Source: Cytobacillus firmus (lineage in GTDB: Bacteria; Bacillota; Bacilli; Bacillales; Cytobacillaceae). Taken from it: a stretch of 64,000 nucleotides of DNA. A model generated the notes under the pieces. That model was given only the letters and a program-made list of their open reading frames with translations. It had not been told where the DNA came from and made no database searches. This document shows, piece after piece, positions 36,516-45,949 of this stretch; within the stretch, counting starts at the first letter, position 1, and every line of letters begins with the position of its first letter. The translations under genes were made by a program, and so were the position numbers. Location of the stretch: NCBI RefSeq assembly GCF_023612095.1, contig NZ_CP086235.1, positions 2,057,501 through 2,121,500 of the forward strand, given 5' to 3'.

Positions 36516-37301
36516 ATGGCAGTTGAAAAAAAGCTCAGGATACAGTCTGTTGACCGAGTGCTTGATATATTAGAAGAAATAGCACAGGAGAAGAATGGTA
36601 TTACTGTTAGCGAAATAGCAAAAAGATTAAACCTGCAAATAAGTACTACATATAACCTGTTAAATACCTTGAAAATGAGAGATTATGTTTATCAAGATAT
36701 TGAAACAAAAAAATATTTTATAGGTGTTAAAATCATGAGTTTGAAAAATACCTATACAAACAATTTAGATATTCAGAAGGTTGCTGCCCCGTATCTCGAT
36801 GAATTGCATAAGGAAATCGCAGAGACAATCCATTTAAGTATTAGAGTAGGCAGTCATGTAGTTCCTGTTCACCGATTAGAAGCGAAACATGCAATTCGTG
36901 TGGATAGTGAGTACGTTGGTAATAAAGGACCACTATATTGTACAGCCACAGGAAGGGCATTATTATTAAGTTTACCAGAAAGTGAGCTAGATTGTTTTCT
37001 TAACAGGATAGATATATTGCCTTTTACTGAACATACCATTACAGACATAGAAAAGATTAAAGAAGAACTGGCTAATAGTAAAGCCAGAGGCTATACTCGT
37101 GACTTTATGGAGTATCAGCAAGGGGTTTTTTGTATAGGTGCCCCTATTTATAACTACAACTCAGATGTAATTTCTTCCATAAGCGTTTCCGTTCCCTCCC
37201 TTAGATTTAGTCCTCATGAGCAAGAGCGTATCACAAACAATGTAATAAAGACTGCGCAGAAAATATCTCAACAATTAGGATATCAACAAGAATCTGTATA
37301 A
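36516..37301 (+). CDS. IclR-family transcriptional regulator
   Basis: 261 residues. The N-terminal winged HTH (about 8-68) reads VDRVLDILEEIA...GITVSEIAKRLNLQISTTYNLLNTL. The effector domain follows (IHLSIRVGSHVVPVHRLEAKHAIRV, YCTATGRALLLSLPE, RGYTRDFMEYQQGVFCIGAPIYN). ATG 36516 is preferred over the adjacent TTG because the GGAG site sits seven bases upstream. It precedes, with a terminator in between, a sugar catabolism and uptake cluster it probably controls. Confidence 0.93.
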   Translation: MAVEKKLRIQSVDRVLDILEEIAQEKNGITVSEIAKRLNLQISTTYNLLNTLKMRDYVYQDIETKKYFIGVKIMSLKNTYTNNLDIQKVAAPYLDELHKEIAETIHLSIRVGSHVVPVHRLEAKHAIRVDSEYVGNKGPLYCTATGRALLLSLPESELDCFLNRIDILPFTEHTITDIEKIKEELANSKARGYTRDFMEYQQGVFCIGAPIYNYNSDVISSISVSVPSLRFSPHEQERITNNVIKTAQKISQQLGYQQESV

Positions 37302-37302
37302 C

Positions 37303-37337
37303 AAAAAATATAAGAGTTTTATCTCTTATATTTTTTT
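37303..37337 (+). terminator. Terminator between iclR-type gene and catabolic operon
   Basis: AAAATATAAGAG pairs with CTCTTATATTTT and runs into T7. A weak TTGAAA-N19-TATAAT (37336-37366) just behind may be the promoter of the next operon. Confidence 0.8.
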
Positions 37338-37385
37338 GAAATATATAAAGAAAGAGTTTTTATAATATAAAAAGAGGTGGTATTT

Positions 37386-39200
37386 GTGCGATTAACTGGC
37401 AGTGAAATTATTTTAGAACACTTGATCCAAGAAGAGGTTCCTTACATTATTGGTATACCTGGTCACGGAATATTAAGTTTTGTTGATTCCTTTGTTAAAC
37501 GGAAAGATAAAATTAAAAGTATTATGCCAAGACATGAACAGAGTTCCATCCATATGGCAGATGGTTATTACAGGGTAAAAAAGAAACCGCTTGCAACATA
37601 TGCGTCGATAGGTCCAGGGGCGATTAATACAGCAGTTGGTCTTGCAACTAGTTTCGTAGATTCTGTCCCTGTCTTTACTGTAGTAGGGGAAACCCATACA
37701 CATATGTTTGGCAGAGGGGTACTCCAGGAAATCCAAAAATACAATTGGGCAAATTCCGTTCGAGTATTTGAACCTATTACCAAAAAGAGCTGGCAGGCTA
37801 CAAGAGTCGAACAATTACCCAGAATTATGAATAGTGCATTTAATGAGATGATGACAGGCAGAAGAGGCCCTGTTCTACTAAATTTACCAATGGATGTTCA
37901 AGCAGATTCGATAGACGTCACATTAGATGATTCCAGGAAAAGAAGAGTTTCAGATGACTATACAGAAATTATGGCTATACCCGGGATTGAGAAAGCTGTA
38001 AATATATTGCTAAATGCTAAGCGTCCTGTGATTTTAGCAGGGGGAGGGATCCATGCATCAAGTGCTTATGAAGAGTTGAAAAATTTAGCAGAAGCAACAG
38101 GTTCTGCAGTTTTATGCACTTTCAGTGGCAAAAGTGCTATAGAAGAAGATCATTCTTTATATGGTTGGATTGCCGGATCCAAAGGTACCCACTGTGGAAA
38201 CAGTATTGCTAAAGAGGCTGATGTTATTCTTGCAGTAGGCTGCAGGTTTGCAGATGAGACAACATCCTCCTACCGAAAAGGGGTTTCATTTAATTTTCCT
38301 GATACGAAATTAATTCATGTAGATATTGATCCACACGAAATAGGTAAAAATTATCCTGTGGAAATTGGAATTGTTGGCAATGCAAAAGATGTTCTAGCCA
38401 ATATGATTCGATACATTCATGAGAATCAATTAATGAAGGACTGGCAGGATTCTGATTATTATCATGAAATACAACGTAAGAAAAACGAATGGTTTGCATA
38501 TATGCATAAGATTCAGAATGATAATCGCTCACCTGCAACTATTTCTCGTTTTTATAAGGAATTAAGAGAATACTTAGATAGAGATGCGATAGTTGTGACA
38601 TCCTCAGGTAATAGCCAGGCACAAATTTTACAAGAGTTCCCTTTCCTTGCCCCGGGAACTAATGTCACAACAGGAGGATTTTCTACCATGGGATATGCAT
38701 TCCCTGCAGCTTTAGGGGCAAAGTTAGCTGCTCCAGACAAACAGGTTTGTGCAGTAGTGGGGGATGGGGATTTTTCGATGACCCTGCAAGAACTTGCCAC
38801 AGCTGTACAATACAATATTCCAATTGTAGTTATTGTTCTCAATAACTCAGGCTGGCAAGCTATTACAGACCTGCAAATTTCTGCGTTTGGTAAGGAGCGA
38901 ATTATGGCAACAGAATTCAGGATGGATAATGAGGGGGAACTTTATACCCCTAATTTCGCTCAGGTAGCAGCAGGATTTGGTGTTCATTCTCAACACATCT
39001 CCAATCCTAATGAGATTAAGTCTGCTTTAAAAAATGCTTTCAAACAAAATGGACCATCGCTTATCGAAATTACAGTAAATCGTGAATATCCATATTCAGG
39101 TGGAATCTCAACAGGATGGTGGGATGTGCCAGTACCAACTTATCTTTCAGATAAACGAAAGGTTTACGAAAAAGAAAAAGCAGAAGAAAGTGTACTTTAA
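37386..39200 (+). CDS. Thiamine diphosphate-dependent enzyme of the acetolactate synthase/IolD group
   Basis: 604 residues. Three-domain TPP enzyme: catalytic Glu51 in MPRHEQ, a central Rossmann domain (VILAGGGIHASSAYEEL), and the TPP-Mg motif GDGDFSM...VVIVLNNSGW. The C-terminus STGWWDVPVPTYL resembles IolD and related carboligases. GTG 37386 after AGAGGTGG is the likely start; an in-frame GTG at 37377 lies inside that site. In this cluster it may decarboxylate a 2-keto acid or cleave a cyclic dione. It is not likely to be the biosynthetic acetolactate synthase, because no small subunit or ilv neighbours are present. Confidence 0.82.
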   Translation: MRLTGSEIILEHLIQEEVPYIIGIPGHGILSFVDSFVKRKDKIKSIMPRHEQSSIHMADGYYRVKKKPLATYASIGPGAINTAVGLATSFVDSVPVFTVVGETHTHMFGRGVLQEIQKYNWANSVRVFEPITKKSWQATRVEQLPRIMNSAFNEMMTGRRGPVLLNLPMDVQADSIDVTLDDSRKRRVSDDYTEIMAIPGIEKAVNILLNAKRPVILAGGGIHASSAYEELKNLAEATGSAVLCTFSGKSAIEEDHSLYGWIAGSKGTHCGNSIAKEADVILAVGCRFADETTSSYRKGVSFNFPDTKLIHVDIDPHEIGKNYPVEIGIVGNAKDVLANMIRYIHENQLMKDWQDSDYYHEIQRKKNEWFAYMHKIQNDNRSPATISRFYKELREYLDRDAIVVTSSGNSQAQILQEFPFLAPGTNVTTGGFSTMGYAFPAALGAKLAAPDKQVCAVVGDGDFSMTLQELATAVQYNIPIVVIVLNNSGWQAITDLQISAFGKERIMATEFRMDNEGELYTPNFAQVAAGFGVHSQHISNPNEIKSALKNAFKQNGPSLIEITVNREYPYSGGISTGWWDVPVPTYLSDKRKVYEKEKAEESVL

Positions 39201-39230
39201 AATCATTAACCAAATAAGGAGGAGAACAGT

Positions 39231-40673
39231 TTGAGTAAGCTTTACATTAATGGAAGATGGAGTGCATCGGAAACTGGGAGGGAATTTAATAGTTATAATC
39301 CTGCTAATGGGTCTCTTTTAGATAGTGTAGCAGATGGCAATCGAGAAGATACCGCTAATGCTATCCACGCTGCAGAAGAAGCCTTTAAAAAGTGGTCAGT
39401 TGTGCCGGCTATTCAACGCTCTGATTACTTAATGGCTTGTTATGACTCGATGATTAAGAATCAGGATCTATTAGCCGAAATGATTACGAGAGAACAGGGG
39501 AAACCACTGAAAGAAGCAATAAATGAGGTAGGATATGCAGCAAGTTTTTTCAGATGGTATGCAGAGGAAGCCAGAAGAATCTATGGAGAGACCCTTCCTT
39601 CAAATGCTGCCGATAAGAGAATCGTAATATCTAGACAGCCTGTAGGAGTTGTTGCTGCGATCACCCCTTGGAATTTCCCGCTAGCTATGATTACTAGAAA
39701 GATAGCACCAGCTTTAGCAGCAGGGTGTACTGTAGTTGTAAAACCTGCAGAACAAACACCTTTAAATGCTGTAACGTTGTTTAAAGTGTTAGAAGAATGC
39801 AATTTACCTCCCGGTGTAATAAACCTCATCACGACTTCACAACCTAGAGACGTTGGAGAAGAACTGCTACACAATCCTGCTGTAAAAAAGATTACATTTA
39901 CTGGTTCAACAGACGTTGGCAAGTATTTAACAAAAGAAGCTTCAAATCAGATGAAACGTGTATCAATGGAACTTGGAGGTCATGCACCTTTTATAGTATT
40001 TGATGATGCTGATATAGAAGATGCTGTAAATGGCGTAATAGCAAGTAAATTCAGAAATGCTGGTCAGACATGTGTTTGTGCAAATCGCATATATGTTCAG
40101 GAGTCAATAATGGATGAGTTCATCAGTTTGTTTGCTGAAAAAGTTAATGCATTTTCTGTTGGTGAAGGCTTCAAAAGTGAAGTGGATATTGGACCACTTA
40201 TCGATAAGGACGCCATCCAAAAATCCAAAAATCACATTGAGGACGCTCTGAACAAGGGTGCGAAACTTATTACAGGCGGCAAACAAATTAATGGAGAAGG
40301 TAATTTTTTTGAACCTACCATTTTATTAGACGTAGCTGAAGATATGTATATTTGTCAGGAAGAAACGTTTGGTCCTGTTGCACCCATCCTTACGTTTAAG
40401 ACAGAGAACGAAGTTATAGAGCGTGCAAATAATGTTCCATATGGACTCGCTGCATACTTTTATACCAACGATTACAGTCGCTCAATACGTGTTTCTGAAA
40501 AACTGGAGTATGGCATAATCGGGCTTAACGATGCTATTCCAGCGGTTGCGCAGGCTCCATTTGGAGGGATGAAGGAATCTGGTGTTGGACGTGAAGGAGG
40601 AAAGGAAGGTTTGCTGGATTTCCTGGAAACTAAATATATATCTATGAAATTTAAGAATGAGTGTGAGCAATAA
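39231..40673 (+). CDS. Aldehyde dehydrogenase (succinate/ketoglutarate-semialdehyde type)
   Basis: 480 residues. Key segments: AAITPWNFPLAMI, FTGSTDVGKYL, catalytic Glu in ELGGHAPFIVFDDAD and catalytic Cys in FRNAGQTCVCANRIYV. It starts at TTG 39231 behind AAGGAGG. It stands between the TPP enzyme and the dehydratase, so it may oxidise an aldehyde released by either. A related ALDH lies at 20891 in the sigma-54 operon. Confidence 0.9.
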   Translation: MSKLYINGRWSASETGREFNSYNPANGSLLDSVADGNREDTANAIHAAEEAFKKWSVVPAIQRSDYLMACYDSMIKNQDLLAEMITREQGKPLKEAINEVGYAASFFRWYAEEARRIYGETLPSNAADKRIVISRQPVGVVAAITPWNFPLAMITRKIAPALAAGCTVVVKPAEQTPLNAVTLFKVLEECNLPPGVINLITTSQPRDVGEELLHNPAVKKITFTGSTDVGKYLTKEASNQMKRVSMELGGHAPFIVFDDADIEDAVNGVIASKFRNAGQTCVCANRIYVQESIMDEFISLFAEKVNAFSVGEGFKSEVDIGPLIDKDAIQKSKNHIEDALNKGAKLITGGKQINGEGNFFEPTILLDVAEDMYICQEETFGPVAPILTFKTENEVIERANNVPYGLAAYFYTNDYSRSIRVSEKLEYGIIGLNDAIPAVAQAPFGGMKESGVGREGGKEGLLDFLETKYISMKFKNECEQ

Positions 40674-42337
40674 TGAAAAACAGAACATCTTATGGAGACA
40701 AGGGGTTCAGCGAGTTTTTAGTAACTGCATTTCAAAGACAACTGGGACATCATCCTGATGATTTTCAAAAGCCGGTAATTGGTATATGTAATACCTCAAG
40801 TGAAGTGAATCGTTGTCATAGCCACCTTAAACCAATGATAGAAGCAATTAAAAGGGGAGTAATTATGGCGGGAGGAACTCCACTGGAGTTTCCAGTCATA
40901 TCATTAGGCGAAATGTTTACTAGCCCAACAACAATGTTATACAGAAATTTGCTTGCAATGGATGCAGAAGAAATGATAAGGGCCCAACCAATTGATGGTG
41001 TTGTGTTAATTGGAGGTTGTGATAAAGTTACACCAGCTTTGCTTATGGGAGCTGTTAGTGCAGATAAACCAGCGATTATGTTTACTGGTGGTCCTATGAA
41101 TAATGGAGAATATAAGGGCAAAATACTTGGTGCCTGTTCTGACTGCAGACATTTCTGGCAAGAATATAAGGCTGGAACGGTCAGTGAAGAAGAACTGAAT
41201 GAAATCAATTCAAGATTGGCACCAACTGCCGGACATTGCATGGTTATGGGGACTGCAAGTACTATGGCTGCCTGTACGGAAGCGATGGGAATGATGCTTC
41301 CGGGAGGTGCGGCAATACCGGCAACTCATAACGAAAGACTATCTCATGCCCAGGAAACAGGTAGAGCAATTGTAAGACTTGTAAATGAAGATCAAAGGCC
41401 ATCCAAACTATTAACTAAGCAATCTTTTGAAAATGCAATCAGAGTTTTAATGGCAATTGGGGGTTCAACAAATGCTGTTATTCATTTGATAGCAATTGCA
41501 AGAAGGCGAGGTATTACACTAAAGCTTGAAGATTTTGATCGTCTTAGTAATACTACCCCTTTTATAGGAAATATCCGTCCTGCCGGCGAGTATCAAATGG
41601 AAGACTTTTATTATGCTGGTGGTGTCAATTCAATAATAAAAGAACTCTTGTCATTGATGAGTAAAGATGAAATGACCGTTACCGGTAAAACAATTGCTGA
41701 AAATATAAAAGATCATAAGGTGGATGAAGTCTACCGCCATATAATAAAGCCAGTCCACAACCCTTTATATAAGGATGGTGGAATCGTTGTATTAAAAGGA
41801 AATTTATCTCCAAACGGCTGTATTGTTAAACCTAAAGCTGCGACAAAGAAGTTGTTAAAGCACAGGGGAAAAGCAGTTGTATTCCAATCAATTGCCGATA
41901 TGGAACAACGAATTAATGATCCGAACTTGGAAGTTACAGAGGATAGTGTCCTTGTTTTGCAAAATGCAGGTCCAAAAGGAGCACCGGGAATGCCAGAGGC
42001 TGGAATGATTCCAATTCCTCGAAAGTTGCTTGAAATAGGTGTAAGGGATATGGTGAGAATTTCAGACTGTCGTATGAGCGGCACAGCATTTGGAACCGTT
42101 ATTTTACATGTAGCCCCAGAAGCTGCAGTGGGCGGGCCATTAGCACTGGTTAGGGAAGGGGATGAAATTGAATTAAATATTGAAGAGAAACAACTAACTC
42201 TTCATGTAGAAACGGAAGTATTAGAGAGCAGAAGAAAAGAATGGGCGCCACCGGAATTGGTTGAAAGAGGGTATACGAAATTATATCAACAACATGTTCT
42301 ACAGGCTGATGAGGGATGCGACTTTAATTTTTTATAA
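40673..42337 (+). CDS. IlvD/Edd-family dehydratase (probable aldonate dehydratase)
   Basis: 554 residues. Iron-sulfur Cys positions appear in GICNTSSEVNRCH, IGGCDKVTPALLMG and GHCMVMGTASTMA. The segment GACSDCRHFWQEYKAGTVSE is unlike biosynthetic IlvD and closer to sugar-acid dehydratases. The C-terminal NAGPKGAPGMPEAGMIPIP and RISDCRMSGTAFGT are canonical. The family turns aldonates into 2-keto-3-deoxyaldonates. ATG 40673 overlaps the ALDH stop by one base. Sugar-acid role is inferred from the cluster. Confidence 0.87.
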   Translation: MKNRTSYGDKGFSEFLVTAFQRQLGHHPDDFQKPVIGICNTSSEVNRCHSHLKPMIEAIKRGVIMAGGTPLEFPVISLGEMFTSPTTMLYRNLLAMDAEEMIRAQPIDGVVLIGGCDKVTPALLMGAVSADKPAIMFTGGPMNNGEYKGKILGACSDCRHFWQEYKAGTVSEEELNEINSRLAPTAGHCMVMGTASTMAACTEAMGMMLPGGAAIPATHNERLSHAQETGRAIVRLVNEDQRPSKLLTKQSFENAIRVLMAIGGSTNAVIHLIAIARRRGITLKLEDFDRLSNTTPFIGNIRPAGEYQMEDFYYAGGVNSIIKELLSLMSKDEMTVTGKTIAENIKDHKVDEVYRHIIKPVHNPLYKDGGIVVLKGNLSPNGCIVKPKAATKKLLKHRGKAVVFQSIADMEQRINDPNLEVTEDSVLVLQNAGPKGAPGMPEAGMIPIPRKLLEIGVRDMVRISDCRMSGTAFGTVILHVAPEAAVGGPLALVREGDEIELNIEEKQLTLHVETEVLESRRKEWAPPELVERGYTKLYQQHVLQADEGCDFNFL

Positions 42338-42356
42338 AAGCTAGGGGGAAATTAAA

Positions 42357-43391
42357 ATGGGTTTCTTGATAAAGAAGTGGAATTTGTCTAGTTTGTTCGT
42401 CATTAGTCTATTAGTATTGCTATTTATATCAGGTTGTGCCAACCAGCAAAGCGAAGAAGCAACGGCAAGTAACAAAAGCGAAAACCTCTCTGATTCAGAA
42501 GATACCATTTCAATCGGGGTAAGTATCCAAGGATTTAAAGGGATGTTTACGAACTATATTCGAGCCGGAATAATGGAAGAAGCAAAAAAGCATGGGAAAA
42601 GTGTGAATGTTGTTGTTGTAGATGCTGAGGACAGAGCTGATAAGCAGATTGGTCAAATTGAAAATTTTATTAGCCAGGGGGCAGATGCTATTATTTTAAA
42701 CCCGGTAGATAGAATTGCATCTGCACCAGCTGTGGATGCAGCAGTAAAAGCAGGCATACCGATCATTACTGTTAATACTCAAACAGACAATCAAAGCAAA
42801 GCAAGCGCATTTGTAGGATCTGATGATTTTGAAGCTGGAAAAATACAAATGGATTTCATCGCTAAGGAATTAGGCGGGAAAGGCAACGTTGCCATCTTAC
42901 ATGGGGCGATGGGGCATTCTGCTCAAATCGGAAGATATGAAGGCTATAAATCAATCTTAGAAGAAAATCCTAATATGCAAATTATTTTTGAAAACACAGC
43001 AGAATGGCAAACAGATAAAGCATTATCTATAGTTGAAAACTGGCTGGTCACAGGGAAAAATATAGATGCCATAGCAGCGAACAGCGACACAATGGCACTA
43101 GGGGCCAAGTCTGCAATTGATGCAGTGGGGAAATCTAATGACATTCTTGTTCTTGGTATGGACGCAATCCCAAATATGCTTAAAGGTATAGAAAATGGAC
43201 AAATTAGTGGGACAATTTGGCAAGATGGAATTGGCCAAGGTAAATATTCTTTAGATCTAGCTGTTAAAGCAGCAAAGGGTGAAACGATTGATGACTATTT
43301 AATTCCTTATGAGTTAATCACGAAGGAAAACATCGATAAATATAAAAAAATGGCCGAAGAACGCGATGAATTATCAGAAAAGTACAATTAA
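42357..43391 (+). CDS. Sugar ABC transporter substrate-binding lipoprotein (RbsB-like)
   Basis: 344 residues with a lipoprotein signal peptide; lipobox ISGC gives Cys27. The mature part is a type I periplasmic-binding fold: ISIGVSIQGF at the start of the fold, GADAIILNPVDRIAS, VNTQTDNQSKASAFVGSDD and AANSDTMALGA. It captures a monosaccharide or polyol for the RbsA/RbsC-type proteins that follow. ATG 42357 follows AGGGGG. Confidence 0.92.
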   Translation: MGFLIKKWNLSSLFVISLLVLLFISGCANQQSEEATASNKSENLSDSEDTISIGVSIQGFKGMFTNYIRAGIMEEAKKHGKSVNVVVVDAEDRADKQIGQIENFISQGADAIILNPVDRIASAPAVDAAVKAGIPIITVNTQTDNQSKASAFVGSDDFEAGKIQMDFIAKELGGKGNVAILHGAMGHSAQIGRYEGYKSILEENPNMQIIFENTAEWQTDKALSIVENWLVTGKNIDAIAANSDTMALGAKSAIDAVGKSNDILVLGMDAIPNMLKGIENGQISGTIWQDGIGQGKYSLDLAVKAAKGETIDDYLIPYELITKENIDKYKKMAEERDELSEKYN

Positions 43392-43430
43392 TTAACGGGA
43401 GATGTCATCCACATAAAGGCGGTGGTTTCA

Positions 43431-44933
43431 ATGACAGGTCAAAATATCCTCCAAATGCAAAATATCCATAAAGCATTTGGAGGGGTAATTGCCCTAGATA
43501 ATGTTTCATTTAATGTAAAAAAGGGTTCTGTCCATGCTTTGATGGGTGAAAACGGAGCGGGTAAGTCAACTCTTATGAAAATATTGTTAGGTATCAATAA
43601 GCCCGATCAAGGGACGATTTGTATTGATAATAAGGAAGTAACATGGGACAAACCATCGGATGCTTTAGCTGCTGGAATATCTATGATCCACCAAGAATTG
43701 AATCCTGTTCCGCATCTAAGTATTGCTGAAAATATTTTTCTGGGCAGGGAGCCAATTAATAAAAGAACAGGCTTTATTGACTATAAAAGGATGAACGAAG
43801 AAACCAGTCATTTACTTAAAGAACTGGATTTACAGGTCGCACCGACTGAGCTGGTAGCAAACTTAAGTGTAGCTAAAATACAGCTTATTGAAATTGCAAA
43901 AGCAATATCTTATCAAGCTCAAATTGTTGTGATGGACGAACCAACTTCAGCTATTAGCAATAAAGAAGTGGATAAATTATTTCAAATCATCCAAAAGCTC
44001 AAAACTAATGGTGTAACAGTTATATATATTTCACACAAAATGGAAGAGGTTTTTTCGATATGTGATGATGTAACTGTTCTCAGGGATGGGTCTTTCATTG
44101 GCACAGAGAGTATTCGTGAAATTAATATGAATCAACTGGTTTCTATGATGGTAGGAAGAAAAATTGAAGATGTGTTTCCTCAAGTAACTCATAACACTGG
44201 AGAGGTTATATTGAAAGCCAATAACCTCGAATCAAAAGGTCTCTTTCAAAATATTAGCTTTCAGCTTAAGAAAGGGGAAATCTTAGGATTTGCTGGACTT
44301 ATGGGCGCAGGCAGGACTGAAATTATGGAAGCTATTTTCGGCTTACGTAAATTAGACAAAGGAGAATTGATCTACAAAGGTAAAAAAGTCATATTCAAAC
44401 ATCCGCAAGATGCAGTTAAAAACAAAATAATTTTAGTGCCGGAAGACAGAAAAAATTCAGGCCTGGTCCTAAATCATTCAATACGTCAAAATATCAGCCT
44501 TACAACCATTGGAAATTATACACAAAAAGGCTTGATTAAAGCCAAAAAGGAAAGAAGCGTAGTAGAGAGAATTATCGAAAAACTCAGGATAAAGGTAAGT
44601 AACATGGAGCAATCAGCTTCTTCTTTAAGTGGAGGAAATCAGCAAAAAGTGGTTCTAGCTAAGTGTCTTCTATCAGACCCGGAAATTATTATTCTTGATG
44701 AGCCTACAAGAGGGATTGATATTAAAGCAAAATCTGAAATATACAAGATTATAAACGAACTTGCTCAGCAAGGAAAAGGCATTATAATGATTTCATCAGA
44801 AATGCCGGAAATATTGGGGCTTAGTGATAGAATCCTCGTCCTCCACCAGGGTCAAATTACCGGAGAACTCTTGAAAAAAGATGCTACTCAAGAAAAAATA
44901 CTTCAATTGGCCATGGGTAGGAACGTTTCATAA
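43431..44933 (+). CDS. Sugar ABC transporter ATP-binding protein (RbsA-like, two nucleotide-binding domains)
   Basis: 500 residues. The first domain has Walker A GENGAGKST and Walker B VVMDEPTSAI. Its signature loop reads NLSVAKIQLIEIAKA, not the canonical LSxGQ form. The second has LMGAGRTE in place of Walker A, LSGGNQQKVVLAKC and IILDEPTRGID, the usual degenerate RbsA pattern. ATG 43431 is preferred over GTG 43422 because the GGCGGTGG site precedes it. It powers the permease encoded next. Confidence 0.93.
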   Translation: MTGQNILQMQNIHKAFGGVIALDNVSFNVKKGSVHALMGENGAGKSTLMKILLGINKPDQGTICIDNKEVTWDKPSDALAAGISMIHQELNPVPHLSIAENIFLGREPINKRTGFIDYKRMNEETSHLLKELDLQVAPTELVANLSVAKIQLIEIAKAISYQAQIVVMDEPTSAISNKEVDKLFQIIQKLKTNGVTVIYISHKMEEVFSICDDVTVLRDGSFIGTESIREINMNQLVSMMVGRKIEDVFPQVTHNTGEVILKANNLESKGLFQNISFQLKKGEILGFAGLMGAGRTEIMEAIFGLRKLDKGELIYKGKKVIFKHPQDAVKNKIILVPEDRKNSGLVLNHSIRQNISLTTIGNYTQKGLIKAKKERSVVERIIEKLRIKVSNMEQSASSLSGGNQQKVVLAKCLLSDPEIIILDEPTRGIDIKAKSEIYKIINELAQQGKGIIMISSEMPEILGLSDRILVLHQGQITGELLKKDATQEKILQLAMGRNVS

Positions 44934-44948
44934 GAAGGAGGGACTAAG

Positions 44949-45932
44949 TTGAAGGCTAATACACATTTGGAAAGTCAAACCAAAAATATATGGTCGCAAA
45001 GTCGATTGAAGATTAAAGGTTATGCAGGTAAATACGGTATTTTAATTGGTTTTATTGCGATCTGTATCTTTTTATCATTTGCTTCACCAGTATTTTTAAC
45101 CTCTGCTAATTTAATTAATATCCTAAAACAAGTCTCTATTATTGGGATTGTTTCCATGGGTATGACGATGATCATTATTAGCGGCGGAATTGACCTATCA
45201 GTAGGATCAATTCTAGCCCTTACTTCTGTAGTAGTAGCAGTATGTGCCCAAAATAGCATACCTCTTATCTTGTGTATACTAATTGCTATTGCTGTAGGCG
45301 GACTTGCAGGAATGATTAACGGATATGTAACAGCAAAAGGAGCAATTTCCCCATTTATTGTTACGCTTGGAATGATGACGGTTGCAAGGGGAATTGCTTT
45401 AATAATTAGTAATGGTATGCCGGTTTCGGGATTGCCGGAGACATTTTTCACATTGGGAAGCACGGTTTTCCTTGGTCTCCCTTTACCGGTCTATATTTTT
45501 TTCTTAATGATTTTCGTGACAACCATTTTATTGAAAAAGACGAGGTTTGGGAGACACCTATATGCGATTGGTGGAAATGAACAAGCAGCATTGGTGTCGG
45601 GTATTAATATTACTAAAGTAAAAGTTTGGGTTTATGTTATAGGGGGATTATTGACTGGTCTGGCCGGAGTAGTTCTGGCTGCAAGGGTTGGAGCAGGTCA
45701 GCCAAATGCTGCTGTCGGGTATGAACTAGATGCCATTGCAGCTGTTGTTATTGGCGGTGTAAGCTTTTCAGGGGGGATTGGACACCCATTAGGCGCTTTA
45801 CTAGGTACTCTAATTATCGGGGTTATTAATAATGGCCTTGACCTGATGAATGTTCCAACTTATTATCAACAGATTATTAAAGGGCTCATAATTGTTGCTG
45901 CAGTGTTGTTGGATAAGAATAGAGCTAAATAA
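44949..45932 (+). CDS. Sugar ABC transporter permease (RbsC-like)
   Basis: 327 residues with 8-10 hydrophobic segments. Family segments: GMTMIIISGGIDLSVGSILAL, RTRFGRHLYAIGGNEQAA-like KKTRFGRHLYAIGGNEQAA, and AVVIGGVSFSGGIGHPLGALLG. It is the channel of a CUT2 sugar importer with the two preceding proteins. TTG 44949 follows AAGGAGGG. Confidence 0.93.
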   Translation: MKANTHLESQTKNIWSQSRLKIKGYAGKYGILIGFIAICIFLSFASPVFLTSANLINILKQVSIIGIVSMGMTMIIISGGIDLSVGSILALTSVVVAVCAQNSIPLILCILIAIAVGGLAGMINGYVTAKGAISPFIVTLGMMTVARGIALIISNGMPVSGLPETFFTLGSTVFLGLPLPVYIFFLMIFVTTILLKKTRFGRHLYAIGGNEQAALVSGINITKVKVWVYVIGGLLTGLAGVVLAARVGAGQPNAAVGYELDAIAAVVIGGVSFSGGIGHPLGALLGTLIIGVINNGLDLMNVPTYYQQIIKGLIIVAAVLLDKNRAK

Positions 45933-45949
45933 ACAGGATAGGGGTGCCA

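Noticed and set aside
37386-42337. Branched-chain amino acid (ilvB-ilvD) biosynthesis
   Set aside because: No ilvN, ilvC or leu genes, an ALDH lies between them, and both enzymes show catabolic-type features next to a sugar importer.
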